Assembly (NCBI GenBank): GCA_963977405.1
Contig: CAXBOY010000042.1
Location: 1-22,985, forward strand
DNA length: 22,985 nt
From: UBA5078 sp963977405
GTDB taxonomy: Bacteria > Pseudomonadota > Gammaproteobacteria > Pseudomonadales > Pseudohongiellaceae
Direction of reading: 5' to 3'
Positions 14,115 through 22,230 of this stretch are shown in pieces. Made by a program: the position numbers and the translations under genes. Every line of letters starts with the position of its first letter. The stretch's first letter is position 1. The notes beneath the pieces are model-generated. The model was given only the letters and a program-made list of their open reading frames with translations. It made no database searches and was not told the DNA's origin.

Positions 14115-16520
14115 TTAAGAGCCTAGGCGATAGCGCAACTTCACGACCAGCGTGTCAACAATCGGCTCGTTCCACGCTTCCATGAACATGCCGCCATACT
14201 CGTCGAACATAGTGTTCGGCACATTCGCGCCACGGGTATAGACCACGAATAGATCCGACAACGGCGCGATCTCCCAGCGATAACGCGCCTGGAAGGTCAT
14301 ACGGCTGATGATGAAATCATCCGGCGTAGCATTGGGCTTGGGCACTACTGTTAGATGCTCAAGCTTGTTTGGATTGACCTGATAGAACTTGTCCTCGTAT
14401 GCCTTCAAACCAGTCCACTGCATACTAAAGCGCAGCTGCTGCTTTGCGGAGACAAAATAGTCCATGGTCAGTTTCGGTGACCACTGCGTGGCCTCGAACG
14501 AGGTGTAACGGCCCGAACCCTTATAGACCAGCAAAGCCTCTCGGTCGGTATAGTCGACGTCGAGGTTGAGCGAGAAGGTATCGATTGGGCGATAGCTGAA
14601 ACCGCCAGAGTAAGTAATACTTTTTGGGCCAAGATCTTCTTGATCTGCCCCTATCCCCAAGCTATAGGAGAAAGGCTGACCTGGGTCCGTACTCCAGTTC
14701 AAGTTCATCGCATAGCGTTCGGGGATACGGAACTCACCACTACCACGCCCGAGACTATCGTCGATGCGAGGCGGGAAATAACGTAGTCCCGTGCGCAATG
14801 AACTATTATCCAAGAAAGTATAATTGCGATTAAAGAACAAAGCGGTTCGAGTGGGCTGCCCAGACGTGTTCCACTGGTTAGTAATATTCACACTATTGCT
14901 CAAGGAGCGCAGGCCTTCGATATTGGACTGATCGAGACTAAACGTATAGTCACCTTGAATTTGGTCGTTGCGGCTAAGAAAGCCCAGATCATTGATGTCG
15001 AGCGTATCGTCCAAATAGCCTAACGCTAAGCGGTGCTGACGGCCTCGCTCGGGTTGATAACTGATATCGCCAAACACACCGTTGCCGGTGACACCATCAA
15101 CGTCACTGTGAAGATACTGACCATCGGCTACCCATTTCGTGTCTGCCGAGAAATAATGCACATCAATGCCATTAACCGTGGCATCAACGCTGGAATGGGA
15201 AACGTTGGTGCCCATCCAGCCTATAGCACGGCGACCACCACGGGAGGTGTCTTCGTATAGAAGTCGCGCCACCGAGAAGTCGCGACCCTCTGCCTGCAGC
15301 TTCACACGGTTGCCCGTTGCATCTTTACCGCGAATCTCTGAATCGTCTTCCGCTGCGAACAGTGTACCGTAGCGCCAACTCCCATTCTGTCCGGTAAGTT
15401 TAACTGCCCCGAGTAAGTCAGTAGGCTGACTAAGGTCCGTTGCCACAGCTGTAACGCCAGTAGGCAGTGTATAAAGACCTGCACCGCCGATGCGACGCGT
15501 ATTCAACATCGTAGTTGGGCCGCCAGGACCGCGCCCGCCTTGGGAGCGCGGGGAGGTATTAAACACGTCTTGTCCTTCTAAGAAGAAAGAGCGTTTCTCC
15601 GCGAAAAAGGTTTCGAAGGCCGTGAGGTTCACCACCACGTCATCGGATTCCACATTGCCAAAATCTGGATTCAAGCTCGCTGAGATCTGCGTATTCGAGG
15701 ATGGGCGCCAAAACACCTCGGCCCCTGCCCGCAATTCTGTCTCATCACGTATGCTGTCGTTGCTTGCAGACACATAAGGGTAGTAGGTGATCTGAGTGCG
15801 CGGTTCGATGTCTTGTAGTTCGAATTTTTGGAAGGCCGACAGGAATTGCGGCACAGTATTAGGCAGAGGAGGAAAGGACCATGTCTCACTCGTTGAACCT
15901 ACCTGACGCTCTGTGTAAACCCCTATGCGACGCGTCTCGCCCGCCACTTGCGGTAAAGACATCATCGACCAAGGGATGAACATCTCCGCCACCCAGCCGC
16001 CATCGACGACGCTGGTCTCAGCATCCCATGAACCGTCCCACTGCAAGTTCAACTGACGCTCTGGCAGAATTGTCGCATCCGTCATTGAGCCACCGAGATT
16101 AATGCGCATCATATAACCATAGAGACCATCGCCCGATGCATCGAGCATGAACACGAAACCATCGCGTTCGAGCCTCGTATCACGGGAAGTCATGCGCGCC
16201 ACTATCGTATCCGCTGGCTGGTAATTCATCACCCCCACATAGATGCCGCGCTCCGTATAGAATATGCGAGTGTGAGTCTCGTAAGCGGTTTCCGCCAAAG
16301 TGTCGGGAATCACCACGCGCATGCCATCGATATAGGGCACATTCTGCCAAATAGCTTCATCGAGCTTGCCATCTAACCGGATGTTCGCGCGATCTTCATC
16401 GACTTGCGTTAATTGTGGAACGACCTCCTGCGCTGAAAGGGGAATCGCACTGCCTATGGCCAATATGCTTAGAGTAACAAGGGCCAATGATCGAAACGCG
16501 CGGGGAAAGCAATGGGTCAT
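14115..16520 (-). CDS. Outer-membrane DUF5916 protein with CBM9-like N-terminal domain
   Basis: This 801-residue protein has a signal peptide (hydrophobic core about 11-25, cleavage likely after L-S-A at 28-30). A carbohydrate-binding family 9-like beta-sandwich follows (about 45-235, starting D-G-K-L-D-E-A-I-W). The DUF5916 part begins near 245 and contains N-P-D-F-G-N-V-E-S-D-D and F-F-A-E-K-R-S-F-F-L-E-G. The C-terminal half alternates polar and hydrophobic residues, as in outer-membrane beta strands, so a barrel is likely. The last residues (L-R-Y-R-L-G-S) lack the terminal aromatic that many barrels have. The function is unknown; such proteins are common in marine heterotrophs and may handle peptides or glycans at the surface. 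It is divergent from the photolyase and convergent with the anti-sigma gene (134 bp gap). Confidence 0.88.
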   Translation of the reverse strand: MTHCFPRAFRSLALVTLSILAIGSAIPLSAQEVVPQLTQVDEDRANIRLDGKLDEAIWQNVPYIDGMRVVIPDTLAETAYETHTRIFYTERGIYVGVMNYQPADTIVARMTSRDTRLERDGFVFMLDASGDGLYGYMMRINLGGSMTDATILPERQLNLQWDGSWDAETSVVDGGWVAEMFIPWSMMSLPQVAGETRRIGVYTERQVGSTSETWSFPPLPNTVPQFLSAFQKFELQDIEPRTQITYYPYVSASNDSIRDETELRAGAEVFWRPSSNTQISASLNPDFGNVESDDVVVNLTAFETFFAEKRSFFLEGQDVFNTSPRSQGGRGPGGPTTMLNTRRIGGAGLYTLPTGVTAVATDLSQPTDLLGAVKLTGQNGSWRYGTLFAAEDDSEIRGKDATGNRVKLQAEGRDFSVARLLYEDTSRGGRRAIGWMGTNVSHSSVDATVNGIDVHYFSADTKWVADGQYLHSDVDGVTGNGVFGDISYQPERGRQHRLALGYLDDTLDINDLGFLSRNDQIQGDYTFSLDQSNIEGLRSLSNSVNITNQWNTSGQPTRTALFFNRNYTFLDNSSLRTGLRYFPPRIDDSLGRGSGEFRIPERYAMNLNWSTDPGQPFSYSLGIGADQEDLGPKSITYSGGFSYRPIDTFSLNLDVDYTDREALLVYKGSGRYTSFEATQWSPKLTMDYFVSAKQQLRFSMQWTGLKAYEDKFYQVNPNKLEHLTVVPKPNATPDDFIISRMTFQARYRWEIAPLSDLFVVYTRGANVPNTMFDEYGGMFMEAWNEPIVDTLVVKLRYRLGS

Positions 16521-16783
16521 ATGAAATTACTCTTTTTTATTAAATATACGTCAGCATGGCTCCAAAATAATGGAGCACTCGTTTTAACTATTCGTTTAGG
16601 TGGCGCAATATACCGCATAAGCTCGAGCATTTCTCTATCAGATACAAACAGTTGCAATCATACTGACCCAGCATTCGAGCTCGACACCGCAATTTTTTGG
16701 CATCCACTGAAACGTGATCTTAATAAGCACGAGTCGCGTATATCTCTGTCCATTGCGTTATGCCCTAATTAGAGGACCCTCGT
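16521..16783. other. Divergent intergenic region between DUF5916 gene and photolyase
   Basis: This AT-richer stretch should carry both promoters. A perfect 6-bp-arm inverted repeat (GCTCCA, 6-nt loop, TGGAGC) lies at 16559-16576, about 40 bp before the DUF5916 start, and GCTCGAGC is at 16621-16628. An 86-codon open frame here has no family resemblance or ribosome support, and I treat it as non-coding. No clear sigma70 pair stands out. Confidence 0.5.
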
Positions 16784-16786
16784 ATT
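16771..16786 (+). promoter_or_regulatory. Ribosome binding site pointing to a possible AUU start for photolyase
   Basis: AGAGGA at 16771-16776 is followed after 7 nt by ATT at 16784, in frame with the photolyase. The ATG at 16805 has no purine-rich site at a useful distance. Initiation at AUU would add seven residues (M-N-N-S-R-S-I) and complete the first beta strand. Confidence 0.45.
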
Positions 16787-16804
16787 AACAATTCACGCTC
16801 AATT

Positions 16805-18226
16805 ATGTGGTTTCGGCAGGATCTGCGCCTCAGCGACAACCCAGCATTAGTAGCCGCGGCTCAGGACAGCAGACTACTCCCTCTATACATTCTCGACGAT
16901 CACAACTCCGGCGAGTGGGCCATGGGATCTGCCAGCCGTTGGTGGCTTCATCACTCCCTCAGCGCTCTAAACGAAAGGCTCGGCGGCAAACTACTTATAC
17001 TAAGTGGAGACCCCGCAGTACTCCTACCTAGCCTTGCCCAGGCCTTCAGCGCAGACGCCGTGCACTGGAATCGTTGCTACGAACCATGGCGAATCGCCCG
17101 CGATAAAATCATTAAGGACAGACTGCAAAACACAGAGCTGCAAGTGCATAGCCACAACGGCAGCCTACTGTGGGAACCATGGCAAGTGCTTAAGGCGGAC
17201 CAAACTCCGTATAAGGTCTTTACTCCTTATTATCGCCGCGGCTGTTTGAATGCCACTGCTCCGCGCACCCCATTGCAAACGCCATCGCTTAATTTAGTAG
17301 ACGCGGAGATACCGCCTGAGTTTAGACAGAATATGGGCGAACAAGGCATAGCCGCACTAGATCTGCTACCTAGCATCGGTTGGGACAAGACCATGCGATT
17401 AACTTGGAGAATCGGCGAGGACGCAGCGCAAACGCGACTCGAAGAATTTCTGGAAGCGGGGCTCGACGATTACAAGCAAGGCCGCAATTTCCCCGAGCGC
17501 GCGAATGTCTCATGCCTATCCCCGCACCTACACTTCGGCGAGATATCTCCCAACCAAGTATGGGCACAGGCCGAACGCATCGGCATAGAGGATGGGTTAG
17601 ATGACGACCTCGATTGCTTTCAGAGTGAATTGGGCTGGCGCGAATTTTCCTATGCGCTGCTTTACCATCAACCCAGCATTGTCCGAGAGAACCTCCAGAA
17701 GAAGTTCGACCACTTCCCATGGCAAAACGACAAGACAATGTTGCAGGCCTGGCAAAAGGGACTGACGGGCTACCCATTAGTGGACGCCGGCATGCGCGAG
17801 TTGTGGCAGACCGGCTACATGCATAACCGCGTACGTATGGTCGTGGGTTCTTTCTTAGTAAAGAATCTACTCACCCACTGGCACCATGGTGAGAATTGGT
17901 TCTGGGACTGTCTAGTCGACGCCGACCTAGCCGCCAACAGCGCGAGCTGGCAATGGATTGCAGGCTGCGGCGCCGATGCAGCGCCCTACTTCCGCGTGTT
18001 CAATCCTGTCACTCAGAGCGAACGCTTCGACCCGAACGGGACCTACATCCGCAAGTATGTGCCGGAACTTGCCGCACTGCCGAATAAGTATTTGCACAAT
18101 CCCGGCGCGGCGCCGGAGAAGGTCTTGCAAGAGGCGGGAGTAAAGATCGGAAAGGACTATCCCGTACCAATCGTAGATTTGAAGGAGTCGCGGGAACGAG
18201 CACTGGCAGCGTTTAAGGCGCTTTAA
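16805..18226 (+). CDS. phrB: Deoxyribodipyrimidine photolyase (CPD photolyase, class I)
   Basis: From the ATG the protein has 473 residues, close to E. coli PhrB. It starts M-W-F-R-Q-D-L-R-L-S-D-N-P-A-L, the photolyase N-terminal motif, but without the few residues that normally precede it. The C-terminal FAD domain is well conserved: T-G-Y-P-L-V-D-A-G-M-R-E-L, T-G-Y-M-H-N-R-V-R-M, D-A-D-L-A-A-N-S-A-S-W-Q-W and D-A-A-P-Y-F-R-V-F-N-P. The enzyme uses blue light and reduced FAD to split cyclobutane pyrimidine dimers; an antenna cofactor binds the N-terminal Rossmann domain. Its 3' end faces the TonB-domain gene 16 bp away. The start may instead be an ATT at 16784. The light/oxidative theme fits the nearby ECF locus, but no shared control is proven. 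Confidence 0.93.
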   Translation: MWFRQDLRLSDNPALVAAAQDSRLLPLYILDDHNSGEWAMGSASRWWLHHSLSALNERLGGKLLILSGDPAVLLPSLAQAFSADAVHWNRCYEPWRIARDKIIKDRLQNTELQVHSHNGSLLWEPWQVLKADQTPYKVFTPYYRRGCLNATAPRTPLQTPSLNLVDAEIPPEFRQNMGEQGIAALDLLPSIGWDKTMRLTWRIGEDAAQTRLEEFLEAGLDDYKQGRNFPERANVSCLSPHLHFGEISPNQVWAQAERIGIEDGLDDDLDCFQSELGWREFSYALLYHQPSIVRENLQKKFDHFPWQNDKTMLQAWQKGLTGYPLVDAGMRELWQTGYMHNRVRMVVGSFLVKNLLTHWHHGENWFWDCLVDADLAANSASWQWIAGCGADAAPYFRVFNPVTQSERFDPNGTYIRKYVPELAALPNKYLHNPGAAPEKVLQEAGVKIGKDYPVPIVDLKESRERALAAFKAL

Positions 18227-18242
18227 GATCAAACTCTTGGTT

Positions 18243-19286
18243 CTAGCCCTCAAACAGCTCTAAGTCGAACTCGGCATCGGGCTTACCGCGCACAATTAAC
18301 TGACACACCCCCCAACTAGACGGAAGTGTATACTCGACACTCTCTTGGTATAAGAAAGATTGAGATTTATTTTGGCATTGGAACCGTACTTGTTCTATTG
18401 CGTTGCTTGGGCTATCGATATAAACACCCGGCTTAAGGAGTGTTAGTTGCCAGTATCCATAATTGTTCGTCTTTCCCTTTACTGCGTAAGTGGTGTCGTC
18501 ATTTTGTAGGGCACGAATTTTAGCGATTGTGTTCGCGAATGTTGTCACATCCACATTGGCATTCTGTAGTCGTTCATAAGTACGTATTGCTTCGGCGTAT
18601 CTTCGCGTATTGACTTGCAGCATAAAAATATTCTGTCTTGCAGTTACCACCAGCTCTGGGGCTAGAAAGCCCTCTTCTCCGCCCACATTGACCGAGTATG
18701 ATTCATAAGCCAATGCGCGCGAAAGATATGCCATTTTTTCCTCATCACTTCCGCCGAATTCCGTTAGGAAGTTGTAATGCATAAGATCTAACAATGCAGC
18801 CTCAAAATTATTCGTCCTCGAGGAGTTTTCCAAACTGACCATCAGCTCTGTTGCTTGTTCGCGCTCTCCTGTGGCGATCGCACTTGCCAAAAGTTCATAG
18901 TTCGACTTAAAGGAAAGTCGAACCTCTGCTGGAATATCATCTATCACGAAGCGGTACATGATTGATCCGCTACCCTCAACAGCCTTACCATTCTCTTGAG
19001 CCGGAGCCCACTTGCTGGCATTCAAGGCGCGTATAGCTGCTGCGTGAAAGGACACCGAACCGGATGACTCAACTACGACAGGGGATCGGATTTCTCCCTC
19101 TGGACTAATTTCAAAGCTTAACCCCACCCAACCCTCTTGTCGGCGGCGCGCTTCCGTGGAGGGGAATTGGGCTCGAGGAGCTTCGATCAGGCTCGGGGGT
19201 GTAAAAATTGAATTCGACTGCTGGGCTACCGAGACGTGCGCTACCAATAATGCAGCAATGATGAGGGAGAAGGACGATTTTTTCAC
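18243..19286 (-). CDS. Exported protein with TonB C-terminal-type domain
   Basis: This 347-residue protein starts at GTG (19286). Residues 1-21 form a signal peptide (K-K, hydrophobic core, V-S-V-A then Q-Q). A TonB_C-like domain follows directly at about 36-115: F-P-S-T-E-A-R-R-R-Q-E-G-W-V-G-L-S-F-E-I-S, S-S-G-S-V-S-F-H-A-A-A-I-R-A-L, W-A-P-A-Q-E-N-G-K. The remaining 230 residues look mostly helical, perhaps TPR-like (about 125-270), then end in a beta-rich tail with a possible disulfide pair (F-Q-C-Q-N and G-V-C-Q-L). True TonB has an N-terminal anchor, a Pro-rich spacer and this domain at the very end. Here order and spacer differ, so energy transduction is doubtful. The ribosome site is weak. 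Confidence 0.78.
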   Translation of the reverse strand: MKKSSFSLIIAALLVAHVSVAQQSNSIFTPPSLIEAPRAQFPSTEARRRQEGWVGLSFEISPEGEIRSPVVVESSGSVSFHAAAIRALNASKWAPAQENGKAVEGSGSIMYRFVIDDIPAEVRLSFKSNYELLASAIATGEREQATELMVSLENSSRTNNFEAALLDLMHYNFLTEFGGSDEEKMAYLSRALAYESYSVNVGGEEGFLAPELVVTARQNIFMLQVNTRRYAEAIRTYERLQNANVDVTTFANTIAKIRALQNDDTTYAVKGKTNNYGYWQLTLLKPGVYIDSPSNAIEQVRFQCQNKSQSFLYQESVEYTLPSSWGVCQLIVRGKPDAEFDLELFEG

Positions 19287-19381
19287 TTGTTTGATTTCTT
19301 TTATACGTTTTTAAGGAACGCGTAATTTGATAGATACGATTAAATTTGTCTAGAGCCTAGGCATTGCTTTTTTCAAAGGTA

Positions 19382-19439
19382 AATCAAAGGGGTCAGAGTA
19401 ACTTGATCCGTGGATCAAGTTACTCTGACCCCTTTGATT
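19382..19439. repeat. Perfect 28-bp inverted repeat with 2-nt loop (RAYT/REP-like or terminator hairpin)
   Basis: Arms 19382-19409 and 19412-19439 are exact reverse complements separated by GT. The arm contains GGGGTCAGAGTAACTTGATC. From memory, GGGGTCAGAGTAA-type hairpins recur in gammaproteobacterial genomes, often near REP-associated (IS200-like) transposases; no transposase is present here. The hairpin begins 11 bp past the trpE stop and could end trpE transcription, although no clear T-run follows on that strand. Confidence 0.93.
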
Positions 19440-19451
19440 CCCCTTTGATTC
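19430..19451. repeat. 11-bp tandem duplication at hairpin edge
   Basis: CCCTTTGATTC occurs twice back to back, at 19430-19440 and 19441-19451. The first copy is the end of the hairpin arm and the second runs into the trpE stop codon. This looks like a short duplication at the edge of an inserted or excised element, or slippage of the hairpin end. Confidence 0.85.
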
Positions 19452-20929
19452 TAGAGCTTCTGCAAGCCTTGTTCGGCCAGCTCTACTGCGCGGAATATTG
19501 CGCGGGCCTTGTTGATGGTCTCTTCCCACTCGGAGGTGGGGATAGAGTCGGCGACAATGCCGGCACCGGCCTCAACGAAGAGGCGGTCGTCTTTAATGAC
19601 CGCTGTGCGAATGGCGATGGCCATGTCCATATTGCCGCTCCAGCCAAGGTAGCCCATGGCGCCGCCATAGATGCCGCGTTTGACTGGTTCAAGTTCGTCG
19701 ATGATCTCCATAGCGCGGACTTTGGGGGCGCCGCTGAGGGTGCCCACCGGAAGAGTTGCCTTGAGTACGTCTAGCGCCGTTTTGTCCTCGCTCATCTCGC
19801 TCTCCACTATGGAGGCGATGTGCATGACGTGGGAGTAACGCTCTACAAACATCTTGCGCGGAACTGTAACGCTGCCGGTCTTGGAGACACGACCTGAGTC
19901 GTTACGGCTCAGATCAATCAGCATTAAGTGTTCCGCGATCTCCTTGGAGTCTGCCAATAACTCTTGCTCGAGTGCCAAGTCTTCGGCCTCAGTCTTGCCG
20001 CGCTTGCGGGTGCCAGCCAGTGGGCGCACGGTGATCTTGCCCTCTTCCACGCGGGCGAGGATCTCGGGGGATGCACTCACCACATGGTGGTCGCCCATAT
20101 TGAAGAACACCATATAGGGAGATGGATTGAGGAAGCGCAGGGCGCGGTACACATTCATCGGGTCGCCGGAGAAAGGCACAGACATGCGCTGGGCGATCAC
20201 CACCTGCATTACGTCGCCGGCCAGAATATAGTCCTTGATGCGGTTTACGGCCTTCTCGAAATCGGGCTGCTTGAAGCGCGAGTCGAAATCCGACTCACTC
20301 ACCTGACGAGCCGTAACTGTCGCCGGCAACACCGCTGGCTCTGCCAACGCATTCTGCAACTCGTCTAGACGATTCTGCGCCTTGGTATAGGCATCAGTTT
20401 CACGCGGGTCTACGTTCACTATCAAAGACAGGGTGCCACGCAGATTGTCGAACACCACCACCTCTTCGGACACCATCAACAGGATATCCGGCGTGCCGAT
20501 GTCGTCGTCACCTGGTGCAGCACCTAAGCTCGGCTCTACGTAGCGCACTGTGTCATAGCCGAAGTAGCCCACCAAGCCACCACAGAAACGCTGCTCACCT
20601 TGCAGGGGAGAAACGTTATAGCGCGCCTTGAAGGCTTCGATAAACACGAAGGGGTCGTCGCTTTGCATTTCCTCAACGATCTTGCCGTCGGTCTCTACGG
20701 TAATCGTCTTACCCACTACACGCAGTACCGTGCGACAAGGCAGGCCGATGATGGAGAAACGTCCCCACTTCTCGCCGCCCTGCACGGACTCGAAGAAATA
20801 GGTATGCAGGCCGCGCCCGAGCTTGAGATAGGTGGATAGAGGCGTCTCTAGATCCGCCAACACCTGTCGAACCATGGGAACACGGTTGTAGTCCTGTGCC
20901 GCGAGGGCTGCAAAGTCCAATGGAGTCAT
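19451..20929 (-). CDS. trpE: Anthranilate synthase component I
   Basis: This 492-residue chorismate-utilising enzyme makes anthranilate with the TrpG glutaminase subunit, the first step of tryptophan synthesis. The N-terminal regulatory region has L-E-T-P-L-S-T-Y-L-K-L, matching the tryptophan-feedback site. The catalytic domain has R-P-L-A-G-T-R-K-R-G, D-L-S-R-N-D-S-G-R, P-V-G-T-L-S-G-A-P-K and G-G-A-M-G-Y-L. The length equals the Pseudomonas-type TrpE rather than a TrpEG fusion, and no glutaminase domain is attached. It begins 17 bp after rpe ends, so the two form an operon; the AGGAAG at the rpe stop is somewhat far (about 13 nt) from the ATG. No trpG, trpD or trpC follows. A perfect hairpin starts 11 bp beyond its stop. 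Confidence 0.97.
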   Translation of the reverse strand: MTPLDFAALAAQDYNRVPMVRQVLADLETPLSTYLKLGRGLHTYFFESVQGGEKWGRFSIIGLPCRTVLRVVGKTITVETDGKIVEEMQSDDPFVFIEAFKARYNVSPLQGEQRFCGGLVGYFGYDTVRYVEPSLGAAPGDDDIGTPDILLMVSEEVVVFDNLRGTLSLIVNVDPRETDAYTKAQNRLDELQNALAEPAVLPATVTARQVSESDFDSRFKQPDFEKAVNRIKDYILAGDVMQVVIAQRMSVPFSGDPMNVYRALRFLNPSPYMVFFNMGDHHVVSASPEILARVEEGKITVRPLAGTRKRGKTEAEDLALEQELLADSKEIAEHLMLIDLSRNDSGRVSKTGSVTVPRKMFVERYSHVMHIASIVESEMSEDKTALDVLKATLPVGTLSGAPKVRAMEIIDELEPVKRGIYGGAMGYLGWSGNMDMAIAIRTAVIKDDRLFVEAGAGIVADSIPTSEWEETINKARAIFRAVELAEQGLQKL

Positions 20930-20946
20930 AGTGTCAAAGAAACTTC

Positions 20947-21627
20947 CTAGTGATTGATTGGCGCGTGACCAAGTTCTGCGCGCATCGCCGCAATGGTAGC
21001 CGCATAGCTGTCGCTGTTGAAGATAGCCGAACCGGCCACGAACATGTCCGCGCCAGCTTTCGCGATCTCGCCGATATTCTTGATGCCAACTCCACCATCC
21101 ACTTCTAGACGAATCTGCAGATGGCTCTCGTCGATCTGCTTACGCACTTGAGCCAGCTTTTTCAGTGTGGAGGGAATAAACTTCTGCCCGCCGAAGCCGG
21201 GGTTCACACTCATTAAGAGGATGACGTCGAGCTTGTCCATCAGGTATTCGAGACAATCTAGGCTAGTGGCGGGATTGAATACTAGGCCAGCCTGGCAGCC
21301 GAGTTCGCGGATCATAGAGAGGGAGCGATCGACGTGATTCGTAGCCTCGGGGTGAAAAGTAATGATGCTGGCACCGGCCTTAGCGAAGTCTTGGATCATC
21401 TGATCTACGGGGGAAACCATTAGATGGACGTCGATGGGGGCGGTAACGCCATAGTCCCTTAGAGCCTTACAGATCATGGGACCAATGGTGAGATTGGGTA
21501 CATAGTGGTTATCCATCACGTCAAAGTGGATAACATCGGCGCCTGCGGCCAATACAGCATCGACTTCTTCGCCTAATCTGGCGAAGTCTGCAGAGAGGAT
21601 GGAGGGGGCGATCAGGTACTTGGTCAT
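20947..21627 (-). CDS. rpe: Ribulose-phosphate 3-epimerase
   Basis: The chosen start gives 226 residues, the usual length for Rpe, which interconverts ribulose 5-phosphate and xylulose 5-phosphate in the pentose phosphate pathway. The barrel shows I-A-P-S-I-L-S-A-D-F (Ser9), the metal and catalytic residues H34 and D36 in V-I-H-F-D-V-M-D, H68 in V-H-L-M-V, and D177 in E-V-D-G-G, plus N-P-G-F-G-G-Q. I chose the ATG at 21627 because M-T-K-Y-L-I-A-P-S is the family N-terminus and AGGGA lies 9 nt before it. An in-frame ATG at 21675 would add 16 unconserved residues. trpE follows 17 bp later. In Pseudomonas-type genomes gph sits between rpe and trpE; here it is absent. Confidence 0.97.
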   Translation of the reverse strand: MTKYLIAPSILSADFARLGEEVDAVLAAGADVIHFDVMDNHYVPNLTIGPMICKALRDYGVTAPIDVHLMVSPVDQMIQDFAKAGASIITFHPEATNHVDRSLSMIRELGCQAGLVFNPATSLDCLEYLMDKLDVILLMSVNPGFGGQKFIPSTLKKLAQVRKQIDESHLQIRLEVDGGVGIKNIGEIAKAGADMFVAGSAIFNSDSYAATIAAMRAELGHAPINH

Positions 21628-21719
21628 GTCTATGGGTCCCTTTGTTCGAGTTGTCGGTATTTTACAGACATTCACTATTTGTGCATGGAATTTGTGGTTG
21701 GGTTTGTGGTTTGGGTTTT

Positions 21720-21750
21720 GTGGTATTAGTTCAGTGGTATTAGTTCAGTG
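21720..21750. repeat. 14-bp tandem repeat, two copies
   Basis: GTGGTATTAGTTCA occurs at 21720-21733 and again at 21734-21747, followed by GTG. The unit directly abuts the left arm of the first foldback element. Confidence 0.9.
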
Positions 21751-21870
21751 AGGGAGCGCACTGCACGGTAGGGGCTGCTGAGAGACGCCGTGAATACATC
21801 CATGTAGGCTTAAGCGCAGCATCCATGCTGCTAATACTCTCCTCAGCCCCCACCGCACATCACGCTCCTC
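21750..21870. repeat. Foldback element copy 1 (~121 bp) with two inner CATCCATG hairpins
   Basis: The outer arms (about 21750-21784 and 21837-21870) pair at 26 of 34 positions, with one bulged base. The best block is GGGGCTG at 21771-21777 with CAGCCCC at 21844-21850. Inside are two perfect small hairpins, TACAT-CC-ATGTA (21795-21806) and GCAGCAT-CC-ATGCTGC (21816-21831). The core ACGCCGTGAA-x2-CATCCATG (21785-21804) recurs inverted in copy 2. This suggests a dispersed structured repeat or miniature mobile element. Confidence 0.8.
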
Positions 21871-22118
21871 TGGTGGGATGCTATTCCGTTGGGATCGGCA
21901 TACTTTCGACGTGATTACCTACTTAGGTGGTTTGCACCACAAATTTGGGGTGGGGGCAGGGAGAGGCTTCAGTGCAAGCGTCTATTTGTTCGCCACATTC
22001 TAGTCCGCAAGGGAAAGGTTTCCAAAACAACGCGCGCCCAAGAAATCAGAGGGGCAATGTGGGGTGCTTTGATGCGGGACCATGAGCCGCCTGGCCGATG
22101 AATTGCTCCTGCATTCTC

Positions 22119-22229
22119 GGCACTCCCGCCATCCATGGCGGTCGGACACGGCGCCTGAGCCCCTTTACCCTCGTAAGGGGGCATGGATGGGTTCACGGCG
22201 TGTCCGGCAGCGAAGTACGCCGCAGTGCC
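22119..22229. repeat. Foldback element copy 2 (~111 bp), inverted relative to copy 1
   Basis: Closing arms are GGCACT (22119-22124) and AGTGCC (22224-22229). Inside are CCGCCAT-CC-ATGGCGG (22126-22141), a stem GGACACG-x-CG with its complement (22144-22153 and 22196-22205), and a CCCCTTTAC/GTAAGGGGG stem around 22160-22181. CATGGATGGGTTCACGGCGT (22182-22201) is the reverse complement form of the copy 1 core, with two mismatches. Confidence 0.78.
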
Positions 22230-22230
22230 A

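Noticed and set aside
16512..16772. 86-codon open frame before the photolyase
   Set aside because: It overlaps the DUF5916 start and fills a divergent promoter region, with no ribosome site or recognisable fold.
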